Source: Alcaligenes sp. SORT26
GTDB lineage: Bacteria > Pseudomonadota > Gammaproteobacteria > Burkholderiales > Burkholderiaceae_B
Assembly (NCBI RefSeq): GCF_017377875.1
Contig: NZ_CP070975.1
Coordinates: 1,922,001-1,986,000, forward strand
Length of the DNA stretch: 64,000 nucleotides
Direction of reading: 5' to 3'
The notes beneath the pieces are model-generated. The model ran no database searches, was not told the DNA's origin, and was given only the letters and a program-made list of their open reading frames with translations. Positions 56,706 to 64,000 of this stretch are shown piece after piece (positions within the stretch are counted from its first letter, which is position 1; each line of letters opens with the position of its first letter). The position numbers and the translations under genes were made by a program.

Positions 56706-57812
56706 ATGCTTTATCTGACTAGACTGGGCTTTATCCTGGCCAGCCTGGCCCTGATTGTTGGGGTCGCGCTGGTAGGTGGCCTGCGCCAAGGGCTGCTGGC
56801 CCTTTTGGGGATTGGCTTTGGCGCGGTACTGCAAGGTGCCCGCTTTGGCTTTACCACCGGTTGGCGCAACTATATCGAGCGTCGCGACCCTCAAGGAATC
56901 TGGGCACAAATGCTCTTGCTAGTATTGGCCGCCGCCTTCACCCTGCCCTTGATTGCCGATAGTGGTGGCGAGCTGGTAGGCGCAATTGCCCCCTTGACCA
57001 TCAGCCTGGTGCTGGGAGCCTTCCTGTTTGGCGCCGCCATGCAGCTGGCCGACGGTTGCGGCTCCGGGACCTTGTATAAAGCAGGCGCTGGTGCACCGAT
57101 CTCATTCGCCGTCTTGCCTACTTTCGCGATTGGCAGCTTTTTGGGTGCATCGCATCAACCCGGCTGGATTGCGTTGGGCGGTTTACCCGCTATCGACCTG
57201 ACCGTCTCCTTGGGCTGGCCCACCGCCTTGCTGATTACCGTACTGGGCTGCGCCGCCGTGTCCTGGTTCGTAGGCCGAGGTGCACGTCGCCATCAAAAAG
57301 AGCACAACGGCACACCCGCCAAATGGGAAATGCGCTGGTGGATGGGCGCCTTGCTGCTGGCCGTGCTGTACGCCATTCACATGATCGTTGCAGGCCAGCC
57401 TTGGGGTATCGTCTACGGTATTGGCCTGTGGGGCGCCAAAGTATTCTCCGCCTTGGGCTGGACACCGGTTGGCGACGCATTCTGGGGGGTTGCTCCCCAT
57501 GCACAACGTCTGGCAGAACCTGTTTTGGCCGACGTTACCTCCGTCACCAACTTCGGTTTGATTCTGGGTGCCATGGCCGCCTCACGCTGGAACCATCCTG
57601 CCAATTTCAAATCGCCCAATGCTCGCACTTTATGGGTAGGCGCGATTGCGGGTCTGGTCATGGGCTACAGTGCCCGTATGGCCTTTGGATGTAATGTGGG
57701 CGCATTCCTGGGAGGCATTGCCTCGGCCAGCATACATGGCTGGGTCTGGTTTGCACTGGCCTTTGCCGGGTCCATCATAGGCGTGCGTATTCGTCGCCGC
57801 GTTAACCCTTGA
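56706..57812 (+). CDS. YeeE/YedE-family sulfur transporter
   Basis: A 368-residue membrane protein of about ten segments. The duplicated YeeE/YedE pattern is clear: LQGARFGFTTGWRNYIERRD in the first half, FGAAMQLADGCGSGTLYKAGAG with the conserved Cys (about 120), and near the end GYSARMAFGCNVGAFLGGIASASIHGWVWF with the second Cys. These cysteines line the thiosulfate path in TsuA-type members. Substrate is probably thiosulfate or another sulfur anion. Confidence 0.92.
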   Translation: MLYLTRLGFILASLALIVGVALVGGLRQGLLALLGIGFGAVLQGARFGFTTGWRNYIERRDPQGIWAQMLLLVLAAAFTLPLIADSGGELVGAIAPLTISLVLGAFLFGAAMQLADGCGSGTLYKAGAGAPISFAVLPTFAIGSFLGASHQPGWIALGGLPAIDLTVSLGWPTALLITVLGCAAVSWFVGRGARRHQKEHNGTPAKWEMRWWMGALLLAVLYAIHMIVAGQPWGIVYGIGLWGAKVFSALGWTPVGDAFWGVAPHAQRLAEPVLADVTSVTNFGLILGAMAASRWNHPANFKSPNARTLWVGAIAGLVMGYSARMAFGCNVGAFLGGIASASIHGWVWFALAFAGSIIGVRIRRRVNP

Positions 57813-57823
57813 GTGGCGCCACC

Positions 57824-57988
57824 ATGAGCAAAACTACTTTCCGCCTTATTACCAGTACCTTCTGGCTGGTCGTTGTCTTGTTGGTTGTCATGGACAGTCT
57901 GCAAGACTATCCCTACCGTCCTGAACCCGCCCCCATTGCCTGGGGTAGTGGACAAGCCGCCAGTGGCGGTCACTGCTCGGGTCGATAA
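57824..57988 (+). CDS. Small single-pass membrane protein in the sulfur cassette
   Basis: A 54-residue frame starting MSKTTFRLITSTFWLVVVLLVVMDSLQ, so a basic N-terminus and one membrane segment, then a Pro/Tyr-rich outer tail ending HCSGR with a single Cys. It begins 12 bases after the yeeE stop and precedes the terminator, which supports co-transcription. No family recognised. It may be a small partner of the transporter. Confidence 0.55.
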   Translation: MSKTTFRLITSTFWLVVVLLVVMDSLQDYPYRPEPAPIAWGSGQAASGGHCSGR

Positions 57989-58013
57989 GTCACCCGGCCA
58001 CCAGGCCTGAAAC

Positions 58014-58084
58014 GCCCCTGATTCACAAAACTTTGGCAGCGACTTCTGTATGCTGCACAAGGTTTCAAGATCAGGGGCTTTTTT
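58014..58084 (+). terminator. Terminator of the sulfur cassette
   Basis: GCCCCTGAT (58014-58022) pairs with ATCAGGGGC (58070-58078), followed by TTTTTT; inside, GGCAGC and GCTGC give a second stem. A branched terminator-like structure. Confidence 0.82.
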
Positions 58085-58231
58085 ATAGGCGATCTAAACA
58101 CACCCGCCCCATAGCAGTAAAAAGACCAGGACACGACGCCCCCTGCTCTTCAGTTGGACAGGAGCCACAGCACACCAAAACTGTCTGCTTGCCGTGCTAG
58201 CATCAGTCAAATTTTCACTGCTCCCGCTGTC

Positions 58232-59203
58232 ATGCTGAATTTCCTACGCACCACGCTGATCCGCAGTCTGCGCATGTTCTATACCGTTGCACGCATCATG
58301 ATCCCCATCATGATCGCGGTGCGTATTGCTGCGCAGTTGGGTTTGATTGAGCAAGCCGGGAAGTTGATTGGCCCTGTCATGGCCTTGGTCGGGTTACCTG
58401 CCGAAGCCGGGATTGTTTGGGCGACCACCGCCTTGGCCGGAATTTATGCAGGCATAGGCTCCATGGCAGCCTTGGGCGACAGCTTGAGTTTCAATGTCGC
58501 CCAGATCAGCGTCCTGGGCACCATGATGCTGTTTGCGCACAATATGCCCATGGAGCAAGCCATTGTGCGTAAAGCCGGAGCCAGTTTCTGGTTTACAGCG
58601 GCTCTACGCATTATTTGTGCCTTGCTCTACGGCGCTCTGTTGGCCTGGGGCCTGAACAGCGCCGGACTGCTGCAAGAACCTGTATCCCTGGCCTGGCTGT
58701 ATGGGCAGTCAAATGCCACGCAAGGTGGCTGGCAAGGCTGGATAGATTGGTTTTGGGGCACAGCCAGCTCTCTGCTGATGACCTGGCTCATTATCCTGGG
58801 CTTGTTGCTGATTTTATCTGTGCTGGACAAGATAGGCTTCACCCGTGTGTTGACCCGGCTGCTGCTACCCTTGCTGCGGTTTTCCGGCCTGGAAGAGCGC
58901 GTTGCCCCCACAACCACGATTGGCGTATTGCTGGGTCTAAGCTATGGCGGCGCTTTGATTATTGATGAGTCCCGCCAGCAAAATTACAGTCCCCGAACAC
59001 GTCTGCTGGCTTTGTCCTGGCTGTCTTTAAGCCATTCCCTGATTGAAGACACCATTCTTATTCTGGCTCTGGGTGCCAACATCTGGGTGGCTCTGGTGGG
59101 CCGACTTGTTCTGACTTTGCTGGTTATTGGCCTGATGGCCCGGCTGACATTACCAGGTAGCGCCCTGTACAGACGCTACCTTGCTCCTGCTACCCACACG
59201 TGA
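58232..59203 (+). CDS. Nucleoside-recognition (Gate-domain) membrane protein
   Basis: A 323-residue protein with about eight membrane segments. It shows two copies of the Gate-type pattern: VARIMIPIMIAVRIAAQLGLIEQAGKLIGPVMALVGLPAEAGIVWATTALAGIYAGIGSMAAL and LVLGLLLILSVLDKIGFTRVLTRLLLPLLRFSGLEERVAPTTTIGVLLGLSYGGALIIDE. Family members include SpmA/SpmB-like and concentrative nucleoside transporter-related proteins; substrate unknown. ATG 58232 is taken because the hydrophobic domain starts there; the upstream frame is unlike the family. Confidence 0.8.
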   Translation: MLNFLRTTLIRSLRMFYTVARIMIPIMIAVRIAAQLGLIEQAGKLIGPVMALVGLPAEAGIVWATTALAGIYAGIGSMAALGDSLSFNVAQISVLGTMMLFAHNMPMEQAIVRKAGASFWFTAALRIICALLYGALLAWGLNSAGLLQEPVSLAWLYGQSNATQGGWQGWIDWFWGTASSLLMTWLIILGLLLILSVLDKIGFTRVLTRLLLPLLRFSGLEERVAPTTTIGVLLGLSYGGALIIDESRQQNYSPRTRLLALSWLSLSHSLIEDTILILALGANIWVALVGRLVLTLLVIGLMARLTLPGSALYRRYLAPATHT

Positions 59204-59209
59204 GCCGCT

Positions 59210-59740
59210 TTAGCTTTTAATCAGCAAATCCTGAAAGCGCTGATAGAACTTCTTGAGCTTGGGCGCGATCACCATCTGGCAATAAGCCTGCTCGGGATGC
59301 AGCGCAAAATAATCGTGGTGATAGTCCTCGGCTTCCCAGAATCGGGAGCTGTCGAGCACATGCGTCACGATAGGCGCGTCAAATTGCGGCTTGATTTCTT
59401 CAATGACCTCAAAGGCCTGGCGTCGCTGCTCTTCATCCTGACAAAAAATGGCAGAGGCGTATTGCGGACCTTGATCAGCCCCCTGACGGTCAGGCGTGGT
59501 GGGGTCATGGGTCAGGAAAAACACTTCCAGCAAATCCCGATAGGAAATGACGGAAGGGTCAAACTCCACTTTGACCACTTCAATGTGGCCGGTCTGCTTA
59601 CCGCAAACCTGTTCATAAGTGGGATGCTCAATATGGCCACCACAATACCCAGGCACCACCGACTGCACACCTCGCAAGGCCTTGAAAATCCCTTCGGTGC
59701 ACCAAAAGCATCCGCCACCTAGTATGGCTGTTTCCTTCAT
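59210..59740 (-). CDS. msrA: Peptide methionine-(S)-sulfoxide reductase MsrA
   Basis: A 176-residue MsrA. The catalytic Cys is in GGGCFWCTEGIFKALRGVQSVVPGYCGGH (residues 8-36), then TYEQVCGKQTGHIEVVKVEFDPSVISYRDLLEVFFLTHDPTTPDRQGADQGPQYASAIF. There is no signal peptide in the MsrA frame. It overlaps the cytochrome gene by four bases (ATGA), which suggests that the two are co-expressed. Confidence 0.96.
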   Translation of the reverse strand: MKETAILGGGCFWCTEGIFKALRGVQSVVPGYCGGHIEHPTYEQVCGKQTGHIEVVKVEFDPSVISYRDLLEVFFLTHDPTTPDRQGADQGPQYASAIFCQDEEQRRQAFEVIEEIKPQFDAPIVTHVLDSSRFWEAEDYHHDYFALHPEQAYCQMVIAPKLKKFYQRFQDLLIKS

Positions 59741-60105
59741 GAATTCTCCTTTGTTGACGAATTGGCTAGACTCAGCAACCAGGCAGCAATCGCTTGTGCC
59801 TGCTCGGCGCTAATCCGGTTTTGAGCGGGCATGGGAATCGCTCCCCAGTTTCCGCGGCTCCCCTGCTGAATTTGTCGCTGCAAATACGCCTGGGTTTCCT
59901 GCACCGGACCTTGCGCATAGCGTTGGGCGATCTCCCGAAAAGGAGGACCCACCCGTTTACGATCAATCTGATGACAGGACAAACACTGCGCCTGTACGGT
60001 CTCCATCAAGGCTACCGTATCAGCCTTTGCGACTGGATTAAAGATCAGCCACCCATAAAAAACTACTAATGGTAAACGGCTGGCCCAAGAGACTGAATGC
60101 AGCAT
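59737..60105 (-). CDS. Small exported class I cytochrome c
   Basis: A 122-residue protein with a signal peptide (MLHSVSWASRLPLVVFYGWLIFNPVAKA). Haem motif CLSCH is at residues 41-45 and the sixth-ligand Met is probably in AIPMPAQNRISAEQAQAIAAWLL. Resembles the c551/c552 type. It overlaps msrA by four bases at its 3' end; the reason for pairing with a methionine sulfoxide reductase is not clear. Confidence 0.9.
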   Translation of the reverse strand: MLHSVSWASRLPLVVFYGWLIFNPVAKADTVALMETVQAQCLSCHQIDRKRVGPPFREIAQRYAQGPVQETQAYLQRQIQQGSRGNWGAIPMPAQNRISAEQAQAIAAWLLSLANSSTKENS

Positions 60106-60189
60106 GATCCTTCCCTTACAATTTACCCAGCCCTAGCCTGGGCTCGCAGTCACGCTATTATCTGTTATTCACCTCTGTAATGGGCACGC

Positions 60190-60987
60190 ATGTTAATTCA
60201 TCCGCAGTTTGATCCCGTCGCCATACAACTTGGTCCCCTTGCCATTCACTGGTATGGCTTGATGTATCTGGTCGGCTTTGGCCTGGTCTGGCTGGCTGGC
60301 ATGGCGCGTATTCGCGCAGGCTATACCCTGCTGACACGCAAAGACCTGGAAGACCTGATCTTTTACTGCGTCCTGGGCGTGGTAGCAGGTGGTCGTCTTG
60401 GCTATACCTTGTTCTATCAGCCCGCCTACTACTTGTCGCATCCGCTGGAAATTCTGTATGTCTGGCAAGGTGGCATGTCCTTTCATGGCGGCCTGATTGG
60501 CGTCCTGGTGACGATTGCACTATTTGCCCGGAACCGACAACGGCGCTTTCTGGAAATCAGCGATTTCCTGGCTCCCTTGATTCCGCTGGGACTGGCCGTG
60601 GGCCGCCTGGGTAATTTCATTAACGGTGAACTGTGGGGCCGTCCTAGCGATGTGTCCTGGGCTATGGTGTTCCCGCAAGTGGACTCCATCCCCCGCCACC
60701 CCTCGCAGTTGTACGAGATGGCTCTGGAAGGCATCGCCCTGTTTATCCTGCTGTGGTGGTTTACGCGCCGCCCACGTGCCGTGGGCCAGACCAGTGCCCT
60801 GTTCCTGATCGGCTATGGTTTCTTCCGCTTCATGGTGGAGTACACCCGCGAACCTGATGGCTACCTGGGGTTGCTGAGCGCGGGCTTGTCGATGGGACAG
60901 TGGTTGTCCTTGCCCATGATTGTGGCCGGACTGGCTTTGTTTGCTTATGCCAGCAAGCGGGGTGTGACGCCCGGCAGTCAGGGATAA
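60190..60987 (+). CDS. lgt: Phosphatidylglycerol--prolipoprotein diacylglyceryl transferase
   Basis: A 265-residue Lgt with about seven membrane segments. Signature [17 protein letters not shown] is near residue 138, with [38 protein letters not shown] and [11 protein letters not shown] all in place. It adds diacylglycerol to the lipobox Cys of lipoproteins, an example being the predicted lipidation of GspD. Ends at a strong terminator. Confidence 0.96.
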   Translation: MLIHPQFDPVAIQLGPLAIHWYGLMYLVGFGLVWLAGMARIRAGYTLLTRKDLEDLIFYCVLGVVAGGRLGYTLFYQPAYYLSHPLEILYVWQGGMSFHGGLIGVLVTIALFARNRQRRFLEISDFLAPLIPLGLAVGRLGNFINGELWGRPSDVSWAMVFPQVDSIPRHPSQLYEMALEGIALFILLWWFTRRPRAVGQTSALFLIGYGFFRFMVEYTREPDGYLGLLSAGLSMGQWLSLPMIVAGLALFAYASKRGVTPGSQG

Positions 60988-61010
60988 GAAGATCTGCAGA
61001 AAAGAAAAAA

Positions 61011-61039
61011 GCCCGTCCAGATGTGGACGGGCTTTTTTT
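61011..61039. terminator. Bidirectional terminator between lgt and 6S RNA
   Basis: GCCCGTCC-AGATGT-GGACGGGC followed by a run of seven T; on the other strand the A-run before it gives T's, so it can also end the minus-strand 6S RNA. Confidence 0.92.
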
Positions 61040-61044
61040 GTAGG

Positions 61045-61263
61045 TGCCCCACCATTGCCGTCAAGACCGGCATCCTGGAACCGAGGGTCCAAGATCGGCT
61101 GTCATCAAGCCAGCTTCGGGTTCGTCGACGAGGACGATCGCTCCTACTGGCTAATCCAACAACCTGTATGCCAAAAGCATTGGTTCAAGGAATGTATGGT
61201 CGTGTCACGAACACGGCAGGGACTTACTGGGATGAAGCTGCCCGCGAGGAACAACAAGGGGCA
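61045..61263 (-). ncRNA. ssrS: 6S RNA
   Basis: About 219 nt on the minus strand directly after zapA, the classical place for ssrS. The ends pair (TGCCCC at the 5' side and GGGGCA at the 3' side). Internal hairpin CTTGGACCCTCGGTTCCAGG corresponds to the CUUGAACC...GGUUCAAGG stem of E. coli 6S, and a large unpaired middle region is expected. It mimics an open promoter and binds sigma70 RNA polymerase in stationary phase. Ends are estimated. Confidence 0.78.
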
Positions 61264-61278
61264 GCTTTCAAATTTGGT

Positions 61279-61590
61279 CTAGCGCGCAGTACCCGAAGGT
61301 TCGATGACATCGTCAATCATTGCGTGCATGTCCTCAATTTTACGCTTGAAATCGCCAAATGCAACATTAGCCAGTGGACCATCAGGTGCTTTAGCGGATA
61401 AAAACTCGCTGGCGATCTGAATGGCAGCCATAACAGCGATGCGTTCGTTCCCCGAGACGCGGCCAGAGCCCTTGATGGACTGCATGCGCTGATCAACCAG
61501 TTTGACAGCTTCAAGCAAGCGCGCTTTTTCGGATGGTGGGCATGCCAGAGAATACTCGCGGCCCAACAGGGAAATATCGACTCGTTCCAT
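61279..61590 (-). CDS. zapA: Cell-division protein ZapA
   Basis: A 103-residue ZapA: VDISLLGREYSLACPPSEKARLLEAVKLVDQRMQSIKGSGRVSGNERIAVMAAIQIASEFLSA is the beta-sheet plus helix domain; the C-terminal FKRKIEDMHAMIDDVI helix drives coiled-coil dimerisation. It binds FtsZ at mid-cell. GGAG precedes the ATG. It lies between zapB and 6S RNA. Confidence 0.95.
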   Translation of the reverse strand: MERVDISLLGREYSLACPPSEKARLLEAVKLVDQRMQSIKGSGRVSGNERIAVMAAIQIASEFLSAKAPDGPLANVAFGDFKRKIEDMHAMIDDVIEPSGTAR

Positions 61591-61593
61591 GAC

Positions 61594-61998
61594 TTACTCC
61601 TGTACCGCACCGGGTAGACGCATCAGGATCGAACCGATCTGGTCACGAGCCTGTCCTGCTACATCGCGCAACACGCCCATGCCTGCACGCGCACTATCAA
61701 GCTCGCGGCGCAAAGCCACGATTTGAGCTTGTTCTTGCTCAAGCAGTTTTTTCAGTTCTGCCTGATCGGCTTGTGCTTGTTGCTGCACCACATCCAATTG
61801 ACGCTGATGGGTAGCAACACCGGTGGACAGGGACTCGAACTCGTCCTGTTGACGTCGATTTTGCTGGCGCAAGGCGTCCAGCTCGGCATCCTGAGTTTTC
61901 AGACGAGCTAATAATTGAGCGCGTTCAGCGTTTAGCTGACGAGATTGCTCTACCAGTTGACCGATACGGTCAGCGAGAAAGTCGAGATCTTGCAACAT
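61594..61998 (-). CDS. ZapB-like coiled-coil protein
   Basis: A 134-residue protein that is nearly all coiled coil: LADRIGQLVEQSRQLNAERAQLLARLKTQDAELDALRQQNRRQQDEFESLSTGVATHQRQLDVVQQQAQADQAELKKLLEQEQAQIVALRRELDSARAGMGVL. Its position, four bases before zapA, and the start MLQDLDFLADRIGQLV match the ZapB-like proteins encoded upstream of zapA in betaproteobacteria. It probably bridges ZapA/FtsZ to other partners, and is longer than E. coli ZapB. Confidence 0.85.
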   Translation of the reverse strand: MLQDLDFLADRIGQLVEQSRQLNAERAQLLARLKTQDAELDALRQQNRRQQDEFESLSTGVATHQRQLDVVQQQAQADQAELKKLLEQEQAQIVALRRELDSARAGMGVLRDVAGQARDQIGSILMRLPGAVQE

Positions 61999-62339
61999 GG
62001 GCCTTATCGTAAACCATTGCTAGCGTTACTGGGTAGAGGAATTTCATACTAATGATAACCTTTCACCCATCTTTCCATTACCTTTCAAACTTCTTTCAAA
62101 GCATCCTATTGACCAGCCAACACGCTCCCAAAAAACCCTAAATTTCCCGATTTACCGGGAAAACCCTTAAAAACTAGGGTCAAGTCAGGGTTTCCAGTCT
62201 TCAAGTGCTCCATTACCATGCGTCACCTCTGTTCAATGCAGTCGGCACAGGCAGAGCGTGGAGCTCAGCTCCAACATAAAGAAGCTGACACAGGAAAAAG
62301 GAAAACCAATGCGCAAGGCAGACAAGGAGAATCCACCTT
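61999..62339. other. Upstream region of the tct genes with nested inverted repeats
   Basis: No gene in 341 bp. Nested inverted repeats occur: outer ACCCTA (62135-62140) / TAGGGT (62175-62180) and inner TTTCCCG (62143-62149) / CGGGAAA (62156-62162). They could be an operator or an attenuator-like hairpin for tctBA. The zapB promoter must be at the left end. No tctC is seen upstream. Confidence 0.5.
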
Positions 62340-62798
62340 ATGCAAATTAAAAATAAACAGGACTTCTGGTCCGGGATCATGTTCGTGGTGATAGGCGCAG
62401 CTTTTGCGCTTGGAGCCACCAGCTACTCGATGGGAACCGCTGCCCGCATGGGACCAGGCTACTTCCCTTTCTGGCTGGGGGTATGCCTGGCTCTATTGGG
62501 GGCTGTTGTCACATTCAATTCGATGTCTGCCAAAGCGGAAGAAACCGAAGTAGAGAAGTTTAACTGGAAAGTGGCCCTGGTTATCATCGGCGCGGTGGTG
62601 CTTTGTGGTCTGACGCTCAATTCTCTGGGTGTCTACATTTCCATTTTCTTGCTTGTTCTGATCAGCAGCTTTGCCAGCCATGAATTTAGCTGGCCTGTTG
62701 CACTGGGCGCAGCCGTGTTTCTGGTGCTGTTCGTCTGGTTGGCATTCATCAAGGGCCTGGGGCTGGTGTTCCCCTTGTGGCCAAGTTTTCTGGCCTGA
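62340..62798 (+). CDS. tctB: Tripartite tricarboxylate transporter small membrane subunit TctB
   Basis: A 152-residue protein with four membrane segments (DFWSGIMFVVIGAAFALGA, AARMGPGYFPFWLGVCLALLGAVVTF, WKVALVIIGAVVLCGLTLNSLGVYISIFLLVLIS, LGAAVFLVLFVWLAFIKGLGLVFPLWP). ARMGPGYFP is the TctB hallmark. AGGAG lies 11 bases before the ATG. Directly followed by tctA; the usual solute-binding TctC is not upstream. Confidence 0.93.
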   Translation: MQIKNKQDFWSGIMFVVIGAAFALGATSYSMGTAARMGPGYFPFWLGVCLALLGAVVTFNSMSAKAEETEVEKFNWKVALVIIGAVVLCGLTLNSLGVYISIFLLVLISSFASHEFSWPVALGAAVFLVLFVWLAFIKGLGLVFPLWPSFLA

Positions 62799-62814
62799 TT
62801 GGAGGTGAACGGAA

Positions 62815-64000
62815 ATGGAATTATTTGACAACCTGATGCTGGGTTTCTCCGTGGCGATCACGCCCGAGAACCTGGCCTACGCCCTGCTCGGTTGCATACT
62901 GGGCACCCTGATTGGCGTGTTGCCTGGCATTGGCCCTGTGCCTACCATCGCCATGCTGCTGCCCATTACCTATGTGCTGCCTCCCGTGGCTGGCCTGATC
63001 ATGTTGGCCGGTATTTACTACGGCGCTCAGTATGGTGGGTCCACAACGGCCATTCTGGTCGCCTTGCCGGGGGAAACCTCAGCGGTGGTAACTGTGCTGG
63101 ACGGCCACCAGATGGCGCGTAATGGTCGGGCCGGTGCGGCCTTGGCGATTGCTGCTCTGGGTTCTTTCTTCGCTGGTTGTGTGGCCACCGTGCTGCTGGC
63201 TGCCTTTGCGCCTCCTTTGGCTGAAGTCGCCTTCAAGTTTGGACCTGCGGAGTATTTCTCATTAATGGTCTTAGGTCTGGTCGGCGCTGTGGTGCTGGCC
63301 TCCGGCTCCCTGCCTAAAGCCATCTGCATGATCTTGCTGGGTCTGCTGCTGGGTATGGTCGGTACAGACGTGAACTCCGGCGTCGCCCGTTACGACTTTG
63401 GTATTCCAGAACTGCAAGACGGTATCGACTTTGCCGTGGTTGCCATGGGTGTGTTTGGTTTCTCTGAAATCATGAACAACCTGGAACTGGGCGACCAGCG
63501 TGTCGAGATCACAGGCAAAGTGGGTTCTTTGTATCCCAACAAACAGGAATTTAAAGAGTCCTGGCCTGCTGTTGTCCGTGGTACTGCCATGGGTTCGGTA
63601 CTGGGTATCTTGCCCGGTGGCGGTGCGGTGTTGTCTTCCTTTGCGTCCTACACGCTGGAGAAGAAAATCTCCCGCAATCCTGAGCGCTTTGGTAAAGGTC
63701 ACCCTGCTGGTCTGGCTGGCCCTGAGTCGGCTAACAACGCAGCAGCCCAGACTTCGTTCATCCCGCTGCTGACCTTGGGTATTCCAGGTAACGCGGTAAC
63801 GGCTCTGATGATTGGTGCGATGACCATCCACAACATTCAGCCCGGCCCACAAGTGATGACCAGCCACCCCGAGCTGTTCTGGGGCCTGATTGCCTCCATG
63901 TGGATCGGTAACCTGATGCTGGTGATTCTGAACCTGCCATTGGTCGGTCTGTGGGTGAAGCTGCTGAAAGTGCCTTACCGCCTTCTGTTCCCTGCCATTC
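62815..64000 (+). CDS. tctA: Tripartite tricarboxylate transporter large subunit TctA, cut by window edge
   Basis: Frame from ATG 62815 to the window edge, about 395 residues. Typical TctA: LGCILGTLIGVLPGIGPVPTIAMLLPITY, GIYYGAQYGGSTTAILVALPGETSAVVTVLDG, FGFSEIMNNLELG, RGTAMGSVLGILPGGGAVLSSFASYTLEKK and AAQTSFIPLLTLGIPGNAVTALMIGAM. GGAGG precedes the start. It forms the channel part of a citrate or related organic-acid uptake system with TctB. C-terminus is outside the window. Confidence 0.95.
   Translation, partial: MELFDNLMLGFSVAITPENLAYALLGCILGTLIGVLPGIGPVPTIAMLLPITYVLPPVAGLIMLAGIYYGAQYGGSTTAILVALPGETSAVVTVLDGHQMARNGRAGAALAIAALGSFFAGCVATVLLAAFAPPLAEVAFKFGPAEYFSLMVLGLVGAVVLASGSLPKAICMILLGLLLGMVGTDVNSGVARYDFGIPELQDGIDFAVVAMGVFGFSEIMNNLELGDQRVEITGKVGSLYPNKQEFKESWPAVVRGTAMGSVLGILPGGGAVLSSFASYTLEKKISRNPERFGKGHPAGLAGPESANNAAAQTSFIPLLTLGIPGNAVTALMIGAMTIHNIQPGPQVMTSHPELFWGLIASMWIGNLMLVILNLPLVGLWVKLLKVPYRLLFPAI

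Overview
The window looks like a chromosomal segment of a betaproteobacterium of the order Burkholderiales, most likely family Alcaligenaceae (Alcaligenes-like). The pointers are a phasin beside a TGC-rich operator, an aat-bpt pair, a zapB-zapA-6S RNA block, tripartite tricarboxylate transporter genes and an rrn operon of order 16S-Ile-Ala-23S-5S. This assignment is from gene content only; no alignment was run.

Layout. 1-1169: 5' part of an EAL-domain phosphodiesterase gene (minus). 1170-2330: AT-richer stretch with a serine recombinase and inverted repeats, probably acquired. 2402-12922: type II secretion system; gspG-H-I-J-K-L-M-N-D-E-F form one overlapping minus-strand operon and a short gspC is divergent. 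12972-19265: HPP/CBS membrane protein, hppD, a TSUP exporter, aspA and a MarR regulator. 19377-23154: DUF gene, Nudix hydrolase, aat, bpt, pyrD. 23288-31273: phasin and IclR regulator sharing a palindromic operator, CinA-like and EI24 genes, thioredoxin-like gene, rhlE, azlCD, zinc-ribbon protein, YheT-type hydrolase. 31308-36140: BepA-like protease, CtaG-like protein, an isolated MgtC C-terminal domain behind a leader with an MgtL-like peptide, a TM2 protein, ubiH. 36236-47970: dusB-fis-purH-ruvC-ruvA, a PLP dehydratase, ruvB, a membrane protein, pyrC, a SWIB protein, photolyase and two proteins of unknown function. 48334-54269: complete rrn operon on the minus strand with terminator, two boxA sites and two promoters. 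54480-55728: about 1.2 kb without genes, holding an 8-bp/4-bp microsatellite, a palindrome of 253 bp or more and a cluster of CTCTATATAGAG palindromes. 55729-57988: rhodanese, YeeE/YedE transporter and a 54-residue membrane protein (sulfur cassette). 58232-64000: nucleoside-recognition protein, msrA with a cytochrome c, lgt, 6S RNA, zapA/zapB, tctB and the start of tctA.

Most of the window is ordinary housekeeping DNA with tight operons (many ATGA overlaps). The most interesting points are: (1) a 25-codon leader ORF starting Met-Asn-Pro-Asp-Pro, behind a good promoter and inside a closing stem, upstream of an orphan MgtC-type domain, which suggests a magnesium-responsive leader; (2) three copies of a TGTTGC-N3-GCAACA type operator, two flanking the phasin core promoter and one at the iclR start; (3) the repeat-rich non-coding block next to the rrn promoter; (4) the recombinase island with its own inverted repeats.
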